Of a DNA stretch of 64,000 nt, positions 26,617 through 35,520 are shown one piece after another. Made by a program: the position numbers and the translations under genes. Position 1 is the first letter of the stretch. Each line of letters starts with the position of its first letter. Source of the stretch: Thiomicrorhabdus marina (GTDB taxonomy: Bacteria > Pseudomonadota > Gammaproteobacteria > Thiomicrospirales > Thiomicrospiraceae); the NCBI RefSeq assembly GCF_017571465.1, contig NZ_JAGETV010000008.1:1-64000 (forward strand), written 5' to 3'. The notes beneath the pieces were generated by a model. That model saw only the letters and a program-made list of their open reading frames with translations, searched no databases and was not told where the DNA came from.

Positions 26617-27210
26617 ATGACAACCTTTTTAATTATTCTGGCTGTAGTGGTTGCGATTGTGTTGTATCTGATTGCGATTTATAACCAGCTGGTCAAACTG
26701 AAAAACCGCTATCAAAATGCCTTTGCGCAAATTGATGTGCAACTCAAACGCCGTTATGACTTGATTCCGAATCTGATTGAAGTCGCCAAGCAGGCGATGC
26801 AGCACGAACGTCAAACCCTGACCGAAGTGATTGAAGCGCGAAATCAAGCGCATGCTATTTTGAGTAAAGCGGCGGCGCATCCGGGTGATGCTTCGGTAAT
26901 GAAGAGTCTGCAACAGGCCGAAGCGCAGTTGCAGAATGCCATGGGCAGTTTCAATCTATTGGTGGAAGCCTATCCCGATTTGAAAACCAATCAGACCATG
27001 ATAGAACTCAATGAAGAGCTTTCGTCAACCGAGAACCGCATCGCTTTTGCGCGCCAAGCGTTTAATGATGCGGTGATGTTCTATAACCAATATCGTCAAA
27101 GCTTCCCGCAAATTCTGTTTGCCGCCAGCTTTGGGCATCCCGACGATGCGGCTCTGCTGGAATTTGCCGATAAAGAGCAGATTCAACAAGCACCGAAAGT
27201 CGCTTTTTAA
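26617..27210 (+). CDS. lemA: LemA family protein
   Basis: A 197-residue membrane protein with one N-terminal helix (residues 2-22) and a long helical bundle. The signature KNRYQNAFAQIDVQLKRRYDLIPNLIEVAKQ is unmistakable. A GGAGG ribosome site precedes the ATG. It is followed 17 bases later by an HtpX-like metalloprotease gene, a common pairing that suggests a role in membrane protein quality control. The molecular function of LemA is not established. Confidence 0.94.
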   Translation: MTTFLIILAVVVAIVLYLIAIYNQLVKLKNRYQNAFAQIDVQLKRRYDLIPNLIEVAKQAMQHERQTLTEVIEARNQAHAILSKAAAHPGDASVMKSLQQAEAQLQNAMGSFNLLVEAYPDLKTNQTMIELNEELSSTENRIAFARQAFNDAVMFYNQYRQSFPQILFAASFGHPDDAALLEFADKEQIQQAPKVAF

Positions 27211-27227
27211 CCTAGCACTATTCGCTG

Positions 27228-29231
27228 ATGGATTTTTTTGAAGCCCAAGACCGAGCGCACCGTAATACACGGTGGTTGGTCTTTTGGTATCTGCTGATTC
27301 TGTTTGCGGTGTCAGTGATTGCCTCCTTGGTTTTGATGTTACTGATACCGATGTTCAGCACCGGACATATGGTCATCAGTTCGGATTATTTGCTGCGTAG
27401 AGTTTATATTTGGGAGAACTGGCATATCTTCGCCTGTGTCAGCGCCTTTGTGTTTGGCGGTGCGGCGATTAACTCGTGGCTAAAGTCGCGCGAACTCTCA
27501 AAAGGGGGCGCGGTGATAGCCGAGCAACTCGGGGCGCGTTTGGTGCCGTTGAATACTCGCAACCCACTCCAAAAACGAGCATTGAATCAGGTGCAAGAGA
27601 TGGCGATTGCGGCCAATATGCCTGTGCCGCAACTGTACCTAATGGCGGAAGACACTTCGATTAACGCTTTTGCTGCCGGCATGTATCCCTCCGATGCGGT
27701 GGTTTGTATTACCCGTGGTGCACTGGAAAGGCTTACTCGCGAGCAGCTACAGGGAGTGGTGGCGCATGAATTCAGTCATATCCTCAATGGTGATATGCGT
27801 CTTAATCTGCGTTTGATTGTGTTGCTGCACGGCATTGAGTTCATTGGTTCGGTCGGGCGTTTTATGAGTTCGTCCAGCCGTCGTCGTTATCGCAGTTCCA
27901 GTCGTCGAAAGAATAACGGCGGTGCAGCAGTTCTAATCGGATTACTGTTACGCTTGGTTGGATGGCTTGGGCATATTTTTTCGCGTATTCTGCAAGCCAA
28001 GATTTCTCGCGAACGTGAATATCTGGCAGATGCTAGCGCGGTGCAATTTACTCGTAATCCCGAATCCATCGGTGGAGCCTTGAAAGTGCTGGCTTATACG
28101 CAAGGCCGGTCCTATTTATCGCAAGACAACCTTGATGAAGTGGCGCATCTGTTTTTTGCTCAAGCTTTAGCGCGTATGTTTTCCTGGTATGCGACCCATC
28201 CGACGCTGGAAGAGCGTATTCGCCGTATCGAACCAAATTGGGACGGCATGGGGCTAAAAGGCTTGGCGTTGCAGGAAGTGAATAGCCATCTGCCGCAAGA
28301 AGAAAGTAAAGCCGGTGAACAGAGCGAACAAGCGAATGTCGATATTGCCGGTATCCAAGTCGAAGAATTACAGAATTTAGCGGTATTGTTACCAGTGCTT
28401 CAAGCCGGACAGTCGTTGAGCCAGCGCCAGCAGATGCATGGTCAGGCGCTTTTGGAATCGTTGCATAATCCGCTGGATGCAATGGCAATGGTCTTGGCTG
28501 TACTGATGGCAAAACAGCTGCAAGTCACACATGAAAATTACAGCGGTAAGGTTTTGGTCAAACAGCTTTTGGATTCGATGTCATCCGAGCAACAGCACAC
28601 TTTCGGTACGATTAACGGCTTGGATAAGCTATTGGCGCAGCAGTTGGAACGCTTACAGAGTTTCTCGCATATCAATCGTCTGCTATTAATTGAATTGGCA
28701 ATGCCTTCGTTAAAACAACTCTCCGAAGCGCAATATCAAACGTTACAAACCTTGATGCAAGGCGTGGCGCAATTTGACGATCAGCTGAGTTTATTTGAAA
28801 CGGCAATCATCGGTTTATTGGAAAACTATCTTGCAGCCAATTTAGGATTGAAGCCGCAACAAGAAGGCCGTGTTCGTCGTTTTTCCGCTTTTAAACCGGA
28901 ACTACAAATCCTGTTTTCATATCTATGCCAAGAAGTTGCGCAGAGTATTTTGCCGGAACGCGATTATCAAGCCGCCATACAGCAGTTGGAATTACAGGAT
29001 TTGCCTATGTTGGATGCTGAAGGGTTTGATGAAAAATCGGTCGAACGTTCGCTAAATCGTCTGAAACGGTTGGCCTGGCAACAGAAAGGCAAACTGTTAC
29101 AAGTGATGGTCGACTTGGTTGAGCGCGATGGCATTTTGGCAGCCAGCGAGGAAGAGTTGATTTTAGTCATTGCTCTTAGTCTGGAAGCGCCTTTACCGCG
29201 ATTTTCTCTGCAAGCTCAATTAGATACCTAG
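27228..29231 (+). CDS. M48-family (HtpX-like) zinc metalloprotease with long C-terminal extension
   Basis: A 667-residue membrane protease. Two transmembrane helices lie near 17-42 and 62-82. The zinc site HEFSH is at 180-184, with the third ligand in REREYLADASAVQFTR (Glu). Two further hydrophobic segments sit around 197-255, separated by an Arg/Ser-rich loop. The M48 part ends near residue 340 (HPTLEERIRRIEP). The remaining 320 residues are helical and not typical of HtpX (about 290 residues); I do not recognise them. It is probably co-transcribed with lemA. Confidence 0.87.
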   Translation: MDFFEAQDRAHRNTRWLVFWYLLILFAVSVIASLVLMLLIPMFSTGHMVISSDYLLRRVYIWENWHIFACVSAFVFGGAAINSWLKSRELSKGGAVIAEQLGARLVPLNTRNPLQKRALNQVQEMAIAANMPVPQLYLMAEDTSINAFAAGMYPSDAVVCITRGALERLTREQLQGVVAHEFSHILNGDMRLNLRLIVLLHGIEFIGSVGRFMSSSSRRRYRSSSRRKNNGGAAVLIGLLLRLVGWLGHIFSRILQAKISREREYLADASAVQFTRNPESIGGALKVLAYTQGRSYLSQDNLDEVAHLFFAQALARMFSWYATHPTLEERIRRIEPNWDGMGLKGLALQEVNSHLPQEESKAGEQSEQANVDIAGIQVEELQNLAVLLPVLQAGQSLSQRQQMHGQALLESLHNPLDAMAMVLAVLMAKQLQVTHENYSGKVLVKQLLDSMSSEQQHTFGTINGLDKLLAQQLERLQSFSHINRLLLIELAMPSLKQLSEAQYQTLQTLMQGVAQFDDQLSLFETAIIGLLENYLAANLGLKPQQEGRVRRFSAFKPELQILFSYLCQEVAQSILPERDYQAAIQQLELQDLPMLDAEGFDEKSVERSLNRLKRLAWQQKGKLLQVMVDLVERDGILAASEEELILVIALSLEAPLPRFSLQAQLDT

Positions 29232-29247
29232 TTTGATAAAAATGAAC

Positions 29248-29301
29248 TTATCCACTTAATCACAACTTATCCACAGGTTGATATTGGCTTTCAGTGGATA
29301 A
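29248..29301. promoter_or_regulatory. cluster of three DnaA boxes
   Basis: TTATCCACT at 29248-29256 (plus), TTATCCACA at 29267-29275 (plus, perfect consensus) and TTATCCACT at 29293-29301 (minus) lie within 54 bases of an intergenic region. All three share the longer core ACTTATCCAC. No dnaA, dnaN or gidA is nearby. Confidence 0.72.
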
Positions 29302-29414
29302 GTTTGCTTAATTGCTGACCGATTTTGCAAAGCGCAATGCTTTGTGAATAATGAATCTCACTTTTATTTGTAATTTATCGAATCCTTGTCCGTTAGCTAA
29401 CTTAGAAAAATATC

Positions 29415-31223
29415 ATGTCTTTATCGAAAAAATTCTTCAGCACTACCTTCAGTAGACCGTTAATTCGCTCTCTGTTATTAAGTACTTTTGTGGTAACGAC
29501 TGCGCAAGCGCAGATTTTGGAAGCAGTGCCGAGCCAATTGCAAAACGCCGGCAATGTCGAAACGATTCAGCAGCAAGTCTTCAAAGGTGCTTATGCGATG
29601 CCGGATAAATTCAGCGCCGAGGTGGTTGAACAGGTCTTTGCCAAAGGCGGTAATGCGATCGATGCCGCCGTGGCGTCAGGATTTATGTTGGCGGTGACTT
29701 TTCCAGAAGCCGGTAATCTTGGTGGCGGCGGTTTTATGTCCTTGGCTTTTGGCGAAGGGAAAGCCAAGCAACCGGCATTTTTGGATTATCGGGAAACGGC
29801 GCCAAAAGCGGCTTTTAAAGATTTATATCTAGACGACAAGGGCGAAGTGGTGCCTTATAAATCGCTGGTCGGTTATGCGGCGTCCGGCGTGCCGGGGACG
29901 GTGATGGGCCTGTGGCAAGCGCATCAAAAATACGGTTCTCTAGGCTGGCAGGAACTTTTGCAACCGGCCATCGATAAGGCGGAAAAAGGTTTTATTGTGC
30001 CGGAATCCTTGGTTAAGACCGCTAATTGGTATCAAAATTGGATTGCCGATAAATCTACACAGCCGCTGAATTTTAAAGCCTATTTCGGCAAGTTGCAGGT
30101 TGGTAAGAATTTTGTGCAGCCGGAATTAGCGAAAACTTTACAGCGCATTGCTAACCAGGGCGCGCAAGGGTTTTATCAAGGTAAAACCGCGCAGTTGCTG
30201 GCTAAGCAATATCAGCAAAATGGCGGCTTAATTACCCTACAAGATTTACAAAATTATCAAGCTAAATGGCGTCAGCCGATTCAAATTGATTGGTTCGATC
30301 AGCAGGTTATCTCCGCTCCGCCGCCAAGTTCCGGTGGGATTGCTATTGCCCAATTACTGAAAATGTATCAATTGTTGGAATCGCAATATAAAGACGCCAT
30401 TGCCGATGCCGAATTGGCTGGCGTGCATAAGGGGGCGATTCAAGCACATTTTTATGCCGAGCTTTCTAAGCGTGTCTTTGCCGACCGTGCCAAACATTTG
30501 GGGGACAGTGATTTTTATCAGGTGCCGATTCAACAATTGACTGCAGATAAATATCTGCGTGAAAGAGCTAATCAGGTCAATTTTCGCGAAATTTCCGTGA
30601 CTGAGAAAATTAAACCGGGCAAATTTGAATCGCCGGAAACCACGCATTTTTCGATTATCGACCGTTACGGTAATGCGGTTTCTAATACTTACACTCTAAA
30701 TATGCCGTTTGGTAACGGAGTTGTCATAGAAGGAGCCGGTTTTCTGATGAATAATGAGATGGATGATTTTTCGACCAAGCCCGGAGTCGCTAATCTGTTC
30801 GGTGTTGTCGGTGGTGAAGCCAATAAGATTGCGCCGCAAAAACGTATGTTGTCGTCGATGTCGCCGACCATCGTGATGCAAGATAATCAGGTGCAAACTG
30901 TTCTAGGGTCTCCGGGCGGTTCGACGATTATCAGCTCGGTTTTCCAGACTTTAATTAATCTGTATCGCGAGCAGATGGACGCGCAGCAGGCAGTTAATGC
31001 GCCGCGAGTGCATCATCAACTGCTGCCGAAAGATGTGATTGTCTATCACCCCGAGCTTGCTGCGGAAGTTAAAGAAGAGCTGGCGTTAATGGGCTATCAA
31101 TTGAAACGCAATAATTACCTTGGCGATGTACAGTTAATTTGGCATTCGCCAGACGGTTGGCAGGCGGCAGCTGATAATCGCGGGCGTGGCGTCGCAAAAG
31201 TTTTGTCGAAAAGTACAAATTAA
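29415..31223 (+). CDS. ggt: gamma-glutamyltransferase
   Basis: A periplasmic Ntn-hydrolase that cleaves the gamma-glutamyl bond of glutathione. It has 602 residues with a Sec signal peptide (cleavage near AQAQI). The large subunit holds AMPDKFSAEVVEQVFAKGG and NLGGGGF. The autoprocessing site is at Thr409 (PE-TTHFSIID), and the small subunit carries MNNEMDDFS and SMSPTIV. All key residues appear intact. The DnaA-box cluster lies about 115 bases upstream. dgkA follows 23 bases later. Confidence 0.96.
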   Translation: MSLSKKFFSTTFSRPLIRSLLLSTFVVTTAQAQILEAVPSQLQNAGNVETIQQQVFKGAYAMPDKFSAEVVEQVFAKGGNAIDAAVASGFMLAVTFPEAGNLGGGGFMSLAFGEGKAKQPAFLDYRETAPKAAFKDLYLDDKGEVVPYKSLVGYAASGVPGTVMGLWQAHQKYGSLGWQELLQPAIDKAEKGFIVPESLVKTANWYQNWIADKSTQPLNFKAYFGKLQVGKNFVQPELAKTLQRIANQGAQGFYQGKTAQLLAKQYQQNGGLITLQDLQNYQAKWRQPIQIDWFDQQVISAPPPSSGGIAIAQLLKMYQLLESQYKDAIADAELAGVHKGAIQAHFYAELSKRVFADRAKHLGDSDFYQVPIQQLTADKYLRERANQVNFREISVTEKIKPGKFESPETTHFSIIDRYGNAVSNTYTLNMPFGNGVVIEGAGFLMNNEMDDFSTKPGVANLFGVVGGEANKIAPQKRMLSSMSPTIVMQDNQVQTVLGSPGGSTIISSVFQTLINLYREQMDAQQAVNAPRVHHQLLPKDVIVYHPELAAEVKEELALMGYQLKRNNYLGDVQLIWHSPDGWQAAADNRGRGVAKVLSKSTN

Positions 31224-31246
31224 ATACAAATAGAATTGGGGATCAG

Positions 31247-31624
31247 ATGAAATCACCGCATACAGGGGTCAAGCGTATTATTCATGCGGCAGGTTATTCT
31301 TGGAAAGGCTTTAAATCAACGTGGAAGCATGAAGCGGCTTTTCGCCAAGAAGTTATTTTATTTATCTTTCTTGTCCCTTTTGCATTCTGGATTGGCGAAA
31401 GCGCTTTTGAGCGTGCAATATTGATTGCGGTCTTGATGATTGTTTTATTGGTCGAGCTTTTAAATACCGCGATTGAATCGACCGTTGACCGGATTGGTGA
31501 TGATTATCACAAGTTATCCGGTAGGGCGAAAGATCAGGCTTCAGCTGCAGTCTTTCTCTCTTTTTTCATTGCCGGGGTGGTTTGGATCGGATTTATTGTC
31601 TCTAAAATAATGGGCGGTTTGTAG
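31247..31624 (+). CDS. dgkA: diacylglycerol kinase
   Basis: A 125-residue inner-membrane enzyme that recycles diacylglycerol to phosphatidic acid. It has three transmembrane helices and the family signature ELLNTAIESTVDRIG, with the conserved catalytic Glu and Asn. The length fits E. coli DgkA (122). It follows ggt closely and is closed by a strong terminator. Confidence 0.96.
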   Translation: MKSPHTGVKRIIHAAGYSWKGFKSTWKHEAAFRQEVILFIFLVPFAFWIGESAFERAILIAVLMIVLLVELLNTAIESTVDRIGDDYHKLSGRAKDQASAAVFLSFFIAGVVWIGFIVSKIMGGL

Positions 31625-31651
31625 GTTCTCTTACAGCCAAACGGCACACAA

Positions 31652-31680
31652 AAAACGCGGCATCAAGCCGCGTTTTACTT
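31652..31680. terminator. bidirectional terminator between dgkA and the cytochrome b561 gene
   Basis: A perfect 10-bp stem (31652-31661 with 31667-31676) has a 5-base loop and A and T runs on its two sides. It lies between convergent genes. Confidence 0.87.
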
Positions 31681-31693
31681 ACTTCAACAGACC

Positions 31694-32284
31694 TTAGTTT
31701 TTAACCAACTCTGGATTGTTATCAGGTGTATTGTGCTGATCGGCTTTTTTACCAAGCATCCTTAATAAGGTTGCGTCTTGGAATAGATAGTGGTGTAGAA
31801 GTCCTGCTAGAGCATGTACACCGATCAGTAAGTAACCAAATTGACCGATGATTTCATGGCTTTCCTCGAAAATCTCGGCGAGGTCATGATTCGCCGTCAC
31901 CAACTGCGGTAGTTGGGCGCCCAGAATAATTAGCTCTTTGCCCTCTGCGCTAAGTGTCAGCCAACCAAGTACAGGCATAATAAACATAAAACCGTATAGC
32001 ACCCAATGCATGATAGTCGCCAATTTAATCTGCATAGGGTCGTTGCTTAAATACGTTGGGGATTTTTGCATTAGTTTGAATGCCAAGCGCACTATGACTA
32101 GAGCCAGAATGCTTAAGCCGACGACATGATGAAGGTAATCTGCGAACGCTCTCGCATCGGTACCTTTGTCAAAAAAATCATGCATTTCTATGCTGATGTA
32201 AGCGAGAAGAATCAACACGGCCATTAACCAATGCAAACTGATTGAGACGAGGCCGAAACTGTTTTTATCATTTAATACTTTCAT
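31694..32284 (-). CDS. cytochrome b561 family protein
   Basis: A four-helix diheme b-type cytochrome of 196 residues, related to E. coli CybB (YodB/YceJ). Candidate heme-ligand histidines lie in SLHWLMAVLI, ADYLHHVVGL, TIMHWVLYG and LIGVHALAGLLHHY. Such proteins pass electrons between the quinone pool and soluble acceptors or superoxide. The ATG at 32284 is preferred to a TTG two codons upstream. Confidence 0.9.
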   Translation of the reverse strand: MKVLNDKNSFGLVSISLHWLMAVLILLAYISIEMHDFFDKGTDARAFADYLHHVVGLSILALVIVRLAFKLMQKSPTYLSNDPMQIKLATIMHWVLYGFMFIMPVLGWLTLSAEGKELIILGAQLPQLVTANHDLAEIFEESHEIIGQFGYLLIGVHALAGLLHHYLFQDATLLRMLGKKADQHNTPDNNPELVKN

Positions 32285-32529
32285 CCACAAATCCTTTATT
32301 TGCTTGTGATTAAGGGTTAAAGACTATTTGAAACCTTGCTGACAAAAAATAACATCGGGCAAAAGTGGTTTAAAAGTGAGGAACCGAGCTTTTATCTTGG
32401 TAATAGACATCTGTCTGTCGAGGTTTTGTGCAATGGTATGCGCAGAGTTTTAAACTTTGGTGATGCATTAGGTTGATAAATGACAGTTTTGTGAAGAGCA
32501 GTAACTGAGAAGTGCAACGAAGATTAGAA

Positions 32530-32551
32530 CGCCATAACAGGTATTATGGCG
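32530..32551 (-). terminator. hairpin after tpx, possible terminator
   Basis: A perfect 8-bp stem (32530-32537 with 32544-32551) lies 18 bases after the tpx stop. On the minus strand it is followed by an interrupted T-rich stretch, so termination is likely but not certain. The remaining gap up to the cytochrome gene (32285-32529) shows no gene. Confidence 0.5.
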
Positions 32552-32568
32552 TCGAGTTTGATGGTGGT

Positions 32569-33066
32569 TTACGCTTTAAGCGCAGCTAGTGCGGCATCAA
32601 AATTTGGTTCTTGAACGATTTCAGGAACTTGTTCGCTGTAGATGACTTCACCTTCAGGATTAATCACCACAATGCTGCGAGATAGCAAACCACGGATTGG
32701 GCCAGAAGTGATTTCATTACCGTAGGCTTGACCGAAATCTGAACGGAACGCAGAAAGCGGTGTAACGTGTTCCAGACCTTCTGCACTACAGAAACGCCCT
32801 AGCGCAAAAGGTAGGTCTTTAGAGATACAAAGCACTTCGGTATTTTCAAGATTATTTAGTTCTGCATTGAAACGAGTGGTTGAATCCGCACAGATGCCTG
32901 TGTCGATACTAACAAAAATATTCAGAACAAGGTTTTTACCGGCGAAATCCGCAAGTGATTTTTCGCTCATGTCTGTCCCAACCAAAGTGAAATCCGGTGC
33001 CTTGCCAGATGTTGGTAACGTACCCGCTGTTTCGATTGGGTTACCTTCCAGTGTAATTGTTGCCAT
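32569..33066 (-). CDS. tpx: thiol peroxidase Tpx
   Basis: An atypical 2-Cys peroxiredoxin of 165 residues that reduces lipid and other hydroperoxides with thioredoxin. The peroxidatic Cys59 lies in SIDTGICADSTTRFN and the resolving Cys93 in LGRFCSAEGL, the spacing seen in E. coli Tpx (61/95). A third Cys (Cys80, LCIS) is also usual. The protein is complete and monocistronic. Confidence 0.96.
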   Translation of the reverse strand: MATITLEGNPIETAGTLPTSGKAPDFTLVGTDMSEKSLADFAGKNLVLNIFVSIDTGICADSTTRFNAELNNLENTEVLCISKDLPFALGRFCSAEGLEHVTPLSAFRSDFGQAYGNEITSGPIRGLLSRSIVVINPEGEVIYSEQVPEIVQEPNFDAALAALKA

Positions 33067-33125
33067 TCAACATTCCTCTTATTTATTTCGTTTGCGATAA
33101 AAGCGCCATTTATCTTAAACAAGTT

Positions 33126-34013
33126 TTATTGAGCGCGTATAGAAAAAGTATCGGTCGCTTTCAATTTAATCACCGTTGGATTTGGGGTATTGTTTTCATT
33201 CAACCACGCCTGTTCAGCCGACAATTGGTCATCATCAATCAGTTTCTTCCAGACACGTTGCGACGCATCCCAACGATAACCGCGACTGCGTAGCTGGTCT
33301 TTGATTTCAAACGGCGCGCCGGTCGCTTGAATCAAGGATTTGGCGATACGGATTTTCTTTAGTAAATAATGGAAGGCTGGCATTTTCGCTTCGCCGACCG
33401 GTTGTGACAATAATTCAGATAACGCTTGTACATCATCCAAGGCGCGGTGCGCGCCATAGAAGAATTGCCCGACTTTCCAACACAAAAACTCTTGGCTTTT
33501 CGAGCCGACATCAGCCAGTTTATCCCAGTCAATCTGCACCACTGAACAGCCCCAGATTTTATTAACGAAGACATCTTGGTAGCGTTCCAGAACAGGGCGG
33601 TCAAAACCGGCATTGTGCGCCACACAAAGTTGTACGTTTTGAATATCGTCGACCACTTGATCCCATGGGATTTGCTGCCCCTTAACATCGTCCATGGTTA
33701 AGCCAGTTACTTTGGTCACTTCTGGTGTGATTTCACCTTCCGGTTCGTTTAAAAAGTTTTTCGCTTTCACTACGCGATAAAAATGCCCTTGGCTATCAAA
33801 TTCGATAATCTGATAACCCAATTCGATGATTTCACATTCGGCGGTATTCAACCCCGTGGTTTCGGTATCAATCACGCAGACATGATGAAAACCATCATGC
33901 GGTTGCGCCGGATTGAATTGCTCGGTCGCTTTGAGTTTGCGTAAAACTTGATAATCGTCGGATTGGTTTAACATCTGCGCACATTGCGCTAGGGCAGGAT
34001 TGGTTTCGCTCAT
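33126..34013 (-). CDS. DEDDh-family 3'-5' exonuclease
   Basis: A 295-residue DnaQ-like exonuclease. ExoI is VIDTETTGL with Asp49 and Glu51, ExoII is HNAGFDRPVLE, and ExoIII is HRALDDVQAL with the His and Asp of the DEDDh type. An N-terminal 40-residue extension and a C-terminal segment of about 90 residues (SRGYRWDASQRVWKKLI) flank the domain. The tail resembles the small domain found in related stand-alone exonucleases. It is not the replicative epsilon subunit. Its precise substrate is unknown. Confidence 0.88.
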   Translation of the reverse strand: MSETNPALAQCAQMLNQSDDYQVLRKLKATEQFNPAQPHDGFHHVCVIDTETTGLNTAECEIIELGYQIIEFDSQGHFYRVVKAKNFLNEPEGEITPEVTKVTGLTMDDVKGQQIPWDQVVDDIQNVQLCVAHNAGFDRPVLERYQDVFVNKIWGCSVVQIDWDKLADVGSKSQEFLCWKVGQFFYGAHRALDDVQALSELLSQPVGEAKMPAFHYLLKKIRIAKSLIQATGAPFEIKDQLRSRGYRWDASQRVWKKLIDDDQLSAEQAWLNENNTPNPTVIKLKATDTFSIRAQ

Positions 34014-34086
34014 GGTGGTTCTTTAGATTTTTAAAATTGTGATGGTCAAAATTGTGGCAGATTGTCTGCGCCTTGGCAAAAACTTC

Positions 34087-34494
34087 TCATTTCTTTTTCT
34101 TTATTTTCTGCCAGTTATGTTTCTGTCGTAACCAAAGTGCAAACAGCATTGCGCTCATGGCGTCTTGCCAGCCGAGGTCAATATTTAATTCCAGTTCAAT
34201 CTCCATCCACTTGCCGATACGATTGGCGCAACTGATGCGGTTTTCCAGTTTTAGGATTTGCTGTTCGTTTAAAGCGTGACGAATAATTTTCGCCAACTGG
34301 CGCGGTACATAACCGACCAGAAAATTCTGTTCAGGTAATCGCAACCACAGTTGAATCGCATTAGCATCAAAACGGTTATCCGGTTCCAATTCAATCGTCA
34401 GATGGCGGTGCGCTTCAATCAACTGTAAATCAAATAACTGCTCGGCACTGTAGTAATACAGCCCTTTAATCGGAAAGCGCAGTTTGACTTGCAT
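34087..34494 (-). CDS. HIRAN-domain protein
   Basis: A small protein of 135 residues consisting mostly of a HIRAN-like domain: IELEPDNRFDANAIQLWL and VGYVPRQLAKIIRHAL. HIRAN domains recognise 3' DNA ends or stalled forks in eukaryotic HLTF; the role of short bacterial ones is not known. The C-terminus is very basic (NWQKIKKKK). Its start overlaps the stop of the upstream RluA-like gene by one base, so the two are co-transcribed. Confidence 0.72.
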   Translation of the reverse strand: MQVKLRFPIKGLYYYSAEQLFDLQLIEAHRHLTIELEPDNRFDANAIQLWLRLPEQNFLVGYVPRQLAKIIRHALNEQQILKLENRISCANRIGKWMEIELELNIDLGWQDAMSAMLFALWLRQKHNWQKIKKKK

Positions 34495-35465
34495 TAGTGC
34501 GTTTCCTTGGTGATAAGCGTTAACTGTTCATCGCTTAATTGAATGGTTTTTTCGATATTCTCAAGCGGACAAATCCAGCGTAATTTATAGGCTGACAGCT
34601 GTAAATCCGGCTGTGGATTCAGCGATTCATTGAGAGCTTGGTTACCATGCAAACGGTCGCCGATAATCGGTAAATTCGCCGCCGCCAGATGTTTACGGAT
34701 TTGATGTTTACGGCCGGTTTCAATATCCACTTCAATCAAGCTGATATTGTGCTGATTCAGCTCGGAATGGGCGAGTAGCTTAAAATGACTCACTGCCGTT
34801 TTGCCATCAATCGGCTCTTGGCTCGTCCATTCAGTCGGTTCAGGAACTCCCCAAACCACCGCTAAATAGGTTTTGTGAATCTGCTTTTGTTCAAAAAGAT
34901 TAGTTAATTGCGCGGCGGCTTTCTTGCTGTGTGCAATCAACATCAAGCCTTCGGTAGCACGGTCTAAACGGTGGATTTGCCAACACTGGCGAGGCTTGCC
35001 AAAAATCGTTTCCGAGCGTAATTCAATCCAGCGCGGCAGGCTTTGGAAGTCGGCAAACTTACTGCCTTGCGATATCATGCCTCGAGGTTTAAGCCACACT
35101 GAATAATCGCCAAAATTTGCAATTAACTGTGCCGGGTTTTCGGCATAGAGAAGTGGCATGGCATCCAACTGCGGATGAAAATACAGGTCGACTTGTTGAT
35201 TGTCCGCAAGCTCGCGTTTTAAACGACGTAATCGCTGCGCCTTGTTGATTTTTCCGTTCTGTTGACTCAGCCAAACCGCGCCTTTTTGCGCTAAATCTTT
35301 TAATTTCGCTTTGCTAAAACCGCTTTCGGTAGCCAATAAGTCCATGGCATTTCGATTAGTTTCCGTAGCTTGGACAGTAAAGTGCTGAGTGCTTTGTTGC
35401 GCCTGCTGAACGCTATCGCCAGCTGAGGTCTTTTGCGTGTTTAACTCTTCTTTTGGCAGGCTCAT
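34494..35465 (-). CDS. RluA-family pseudouridine synthase
   Basis: A 323-residue RNA pseudouridine synthase. An S4-like RNA-binding segment lies at about 50-100 (SKAKLKDLAQKGAVWLS). The catalytic domain has the motif II Asp in HRLDRATEGLMLIAHSK. KTYLAVVWG and GRKHQIRKHLA are further family motifs. It looks like the RluA/RluC/RluD superfamily, but the target RNA cannot be named. It is divergent from the YgjP-like gene. Confidence 0.9.
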   Translation of the reverse strand: MSLPKEELNTQKTSAGDSVQQAQQSTQHFTVQATETNRNAMDLLATESGFSKAKLKDLAQKGAVWLSQQNGKINKAQRLRRLKRELADNQQVDLYFHPQLDAMPLLYAENPAQLIANFGDYSVWLKPRGMISQGSKFADFQSLPRWIELRSETIFGKPRQCWQIHRLDRATEGLMLIAHSKKAAAQLTNLFEQKQIHKTYLAVVWGVPEPTEWTSQEPIDGKTAVSHFKLLAHSELNQHNISLIEVDIETGRKHQIRKHLAAANLPIIGDRLHGNQALNESLNPQPDLQLSAYKLRWICPLENIEKTIQLSDEQLTLITKETH

Positions 35466-35520
35466 CGGTTACTATAATGTCCAATTATTGATTCGTTTCA
35501 TCGTGGTTTTTAGGAGTTCA

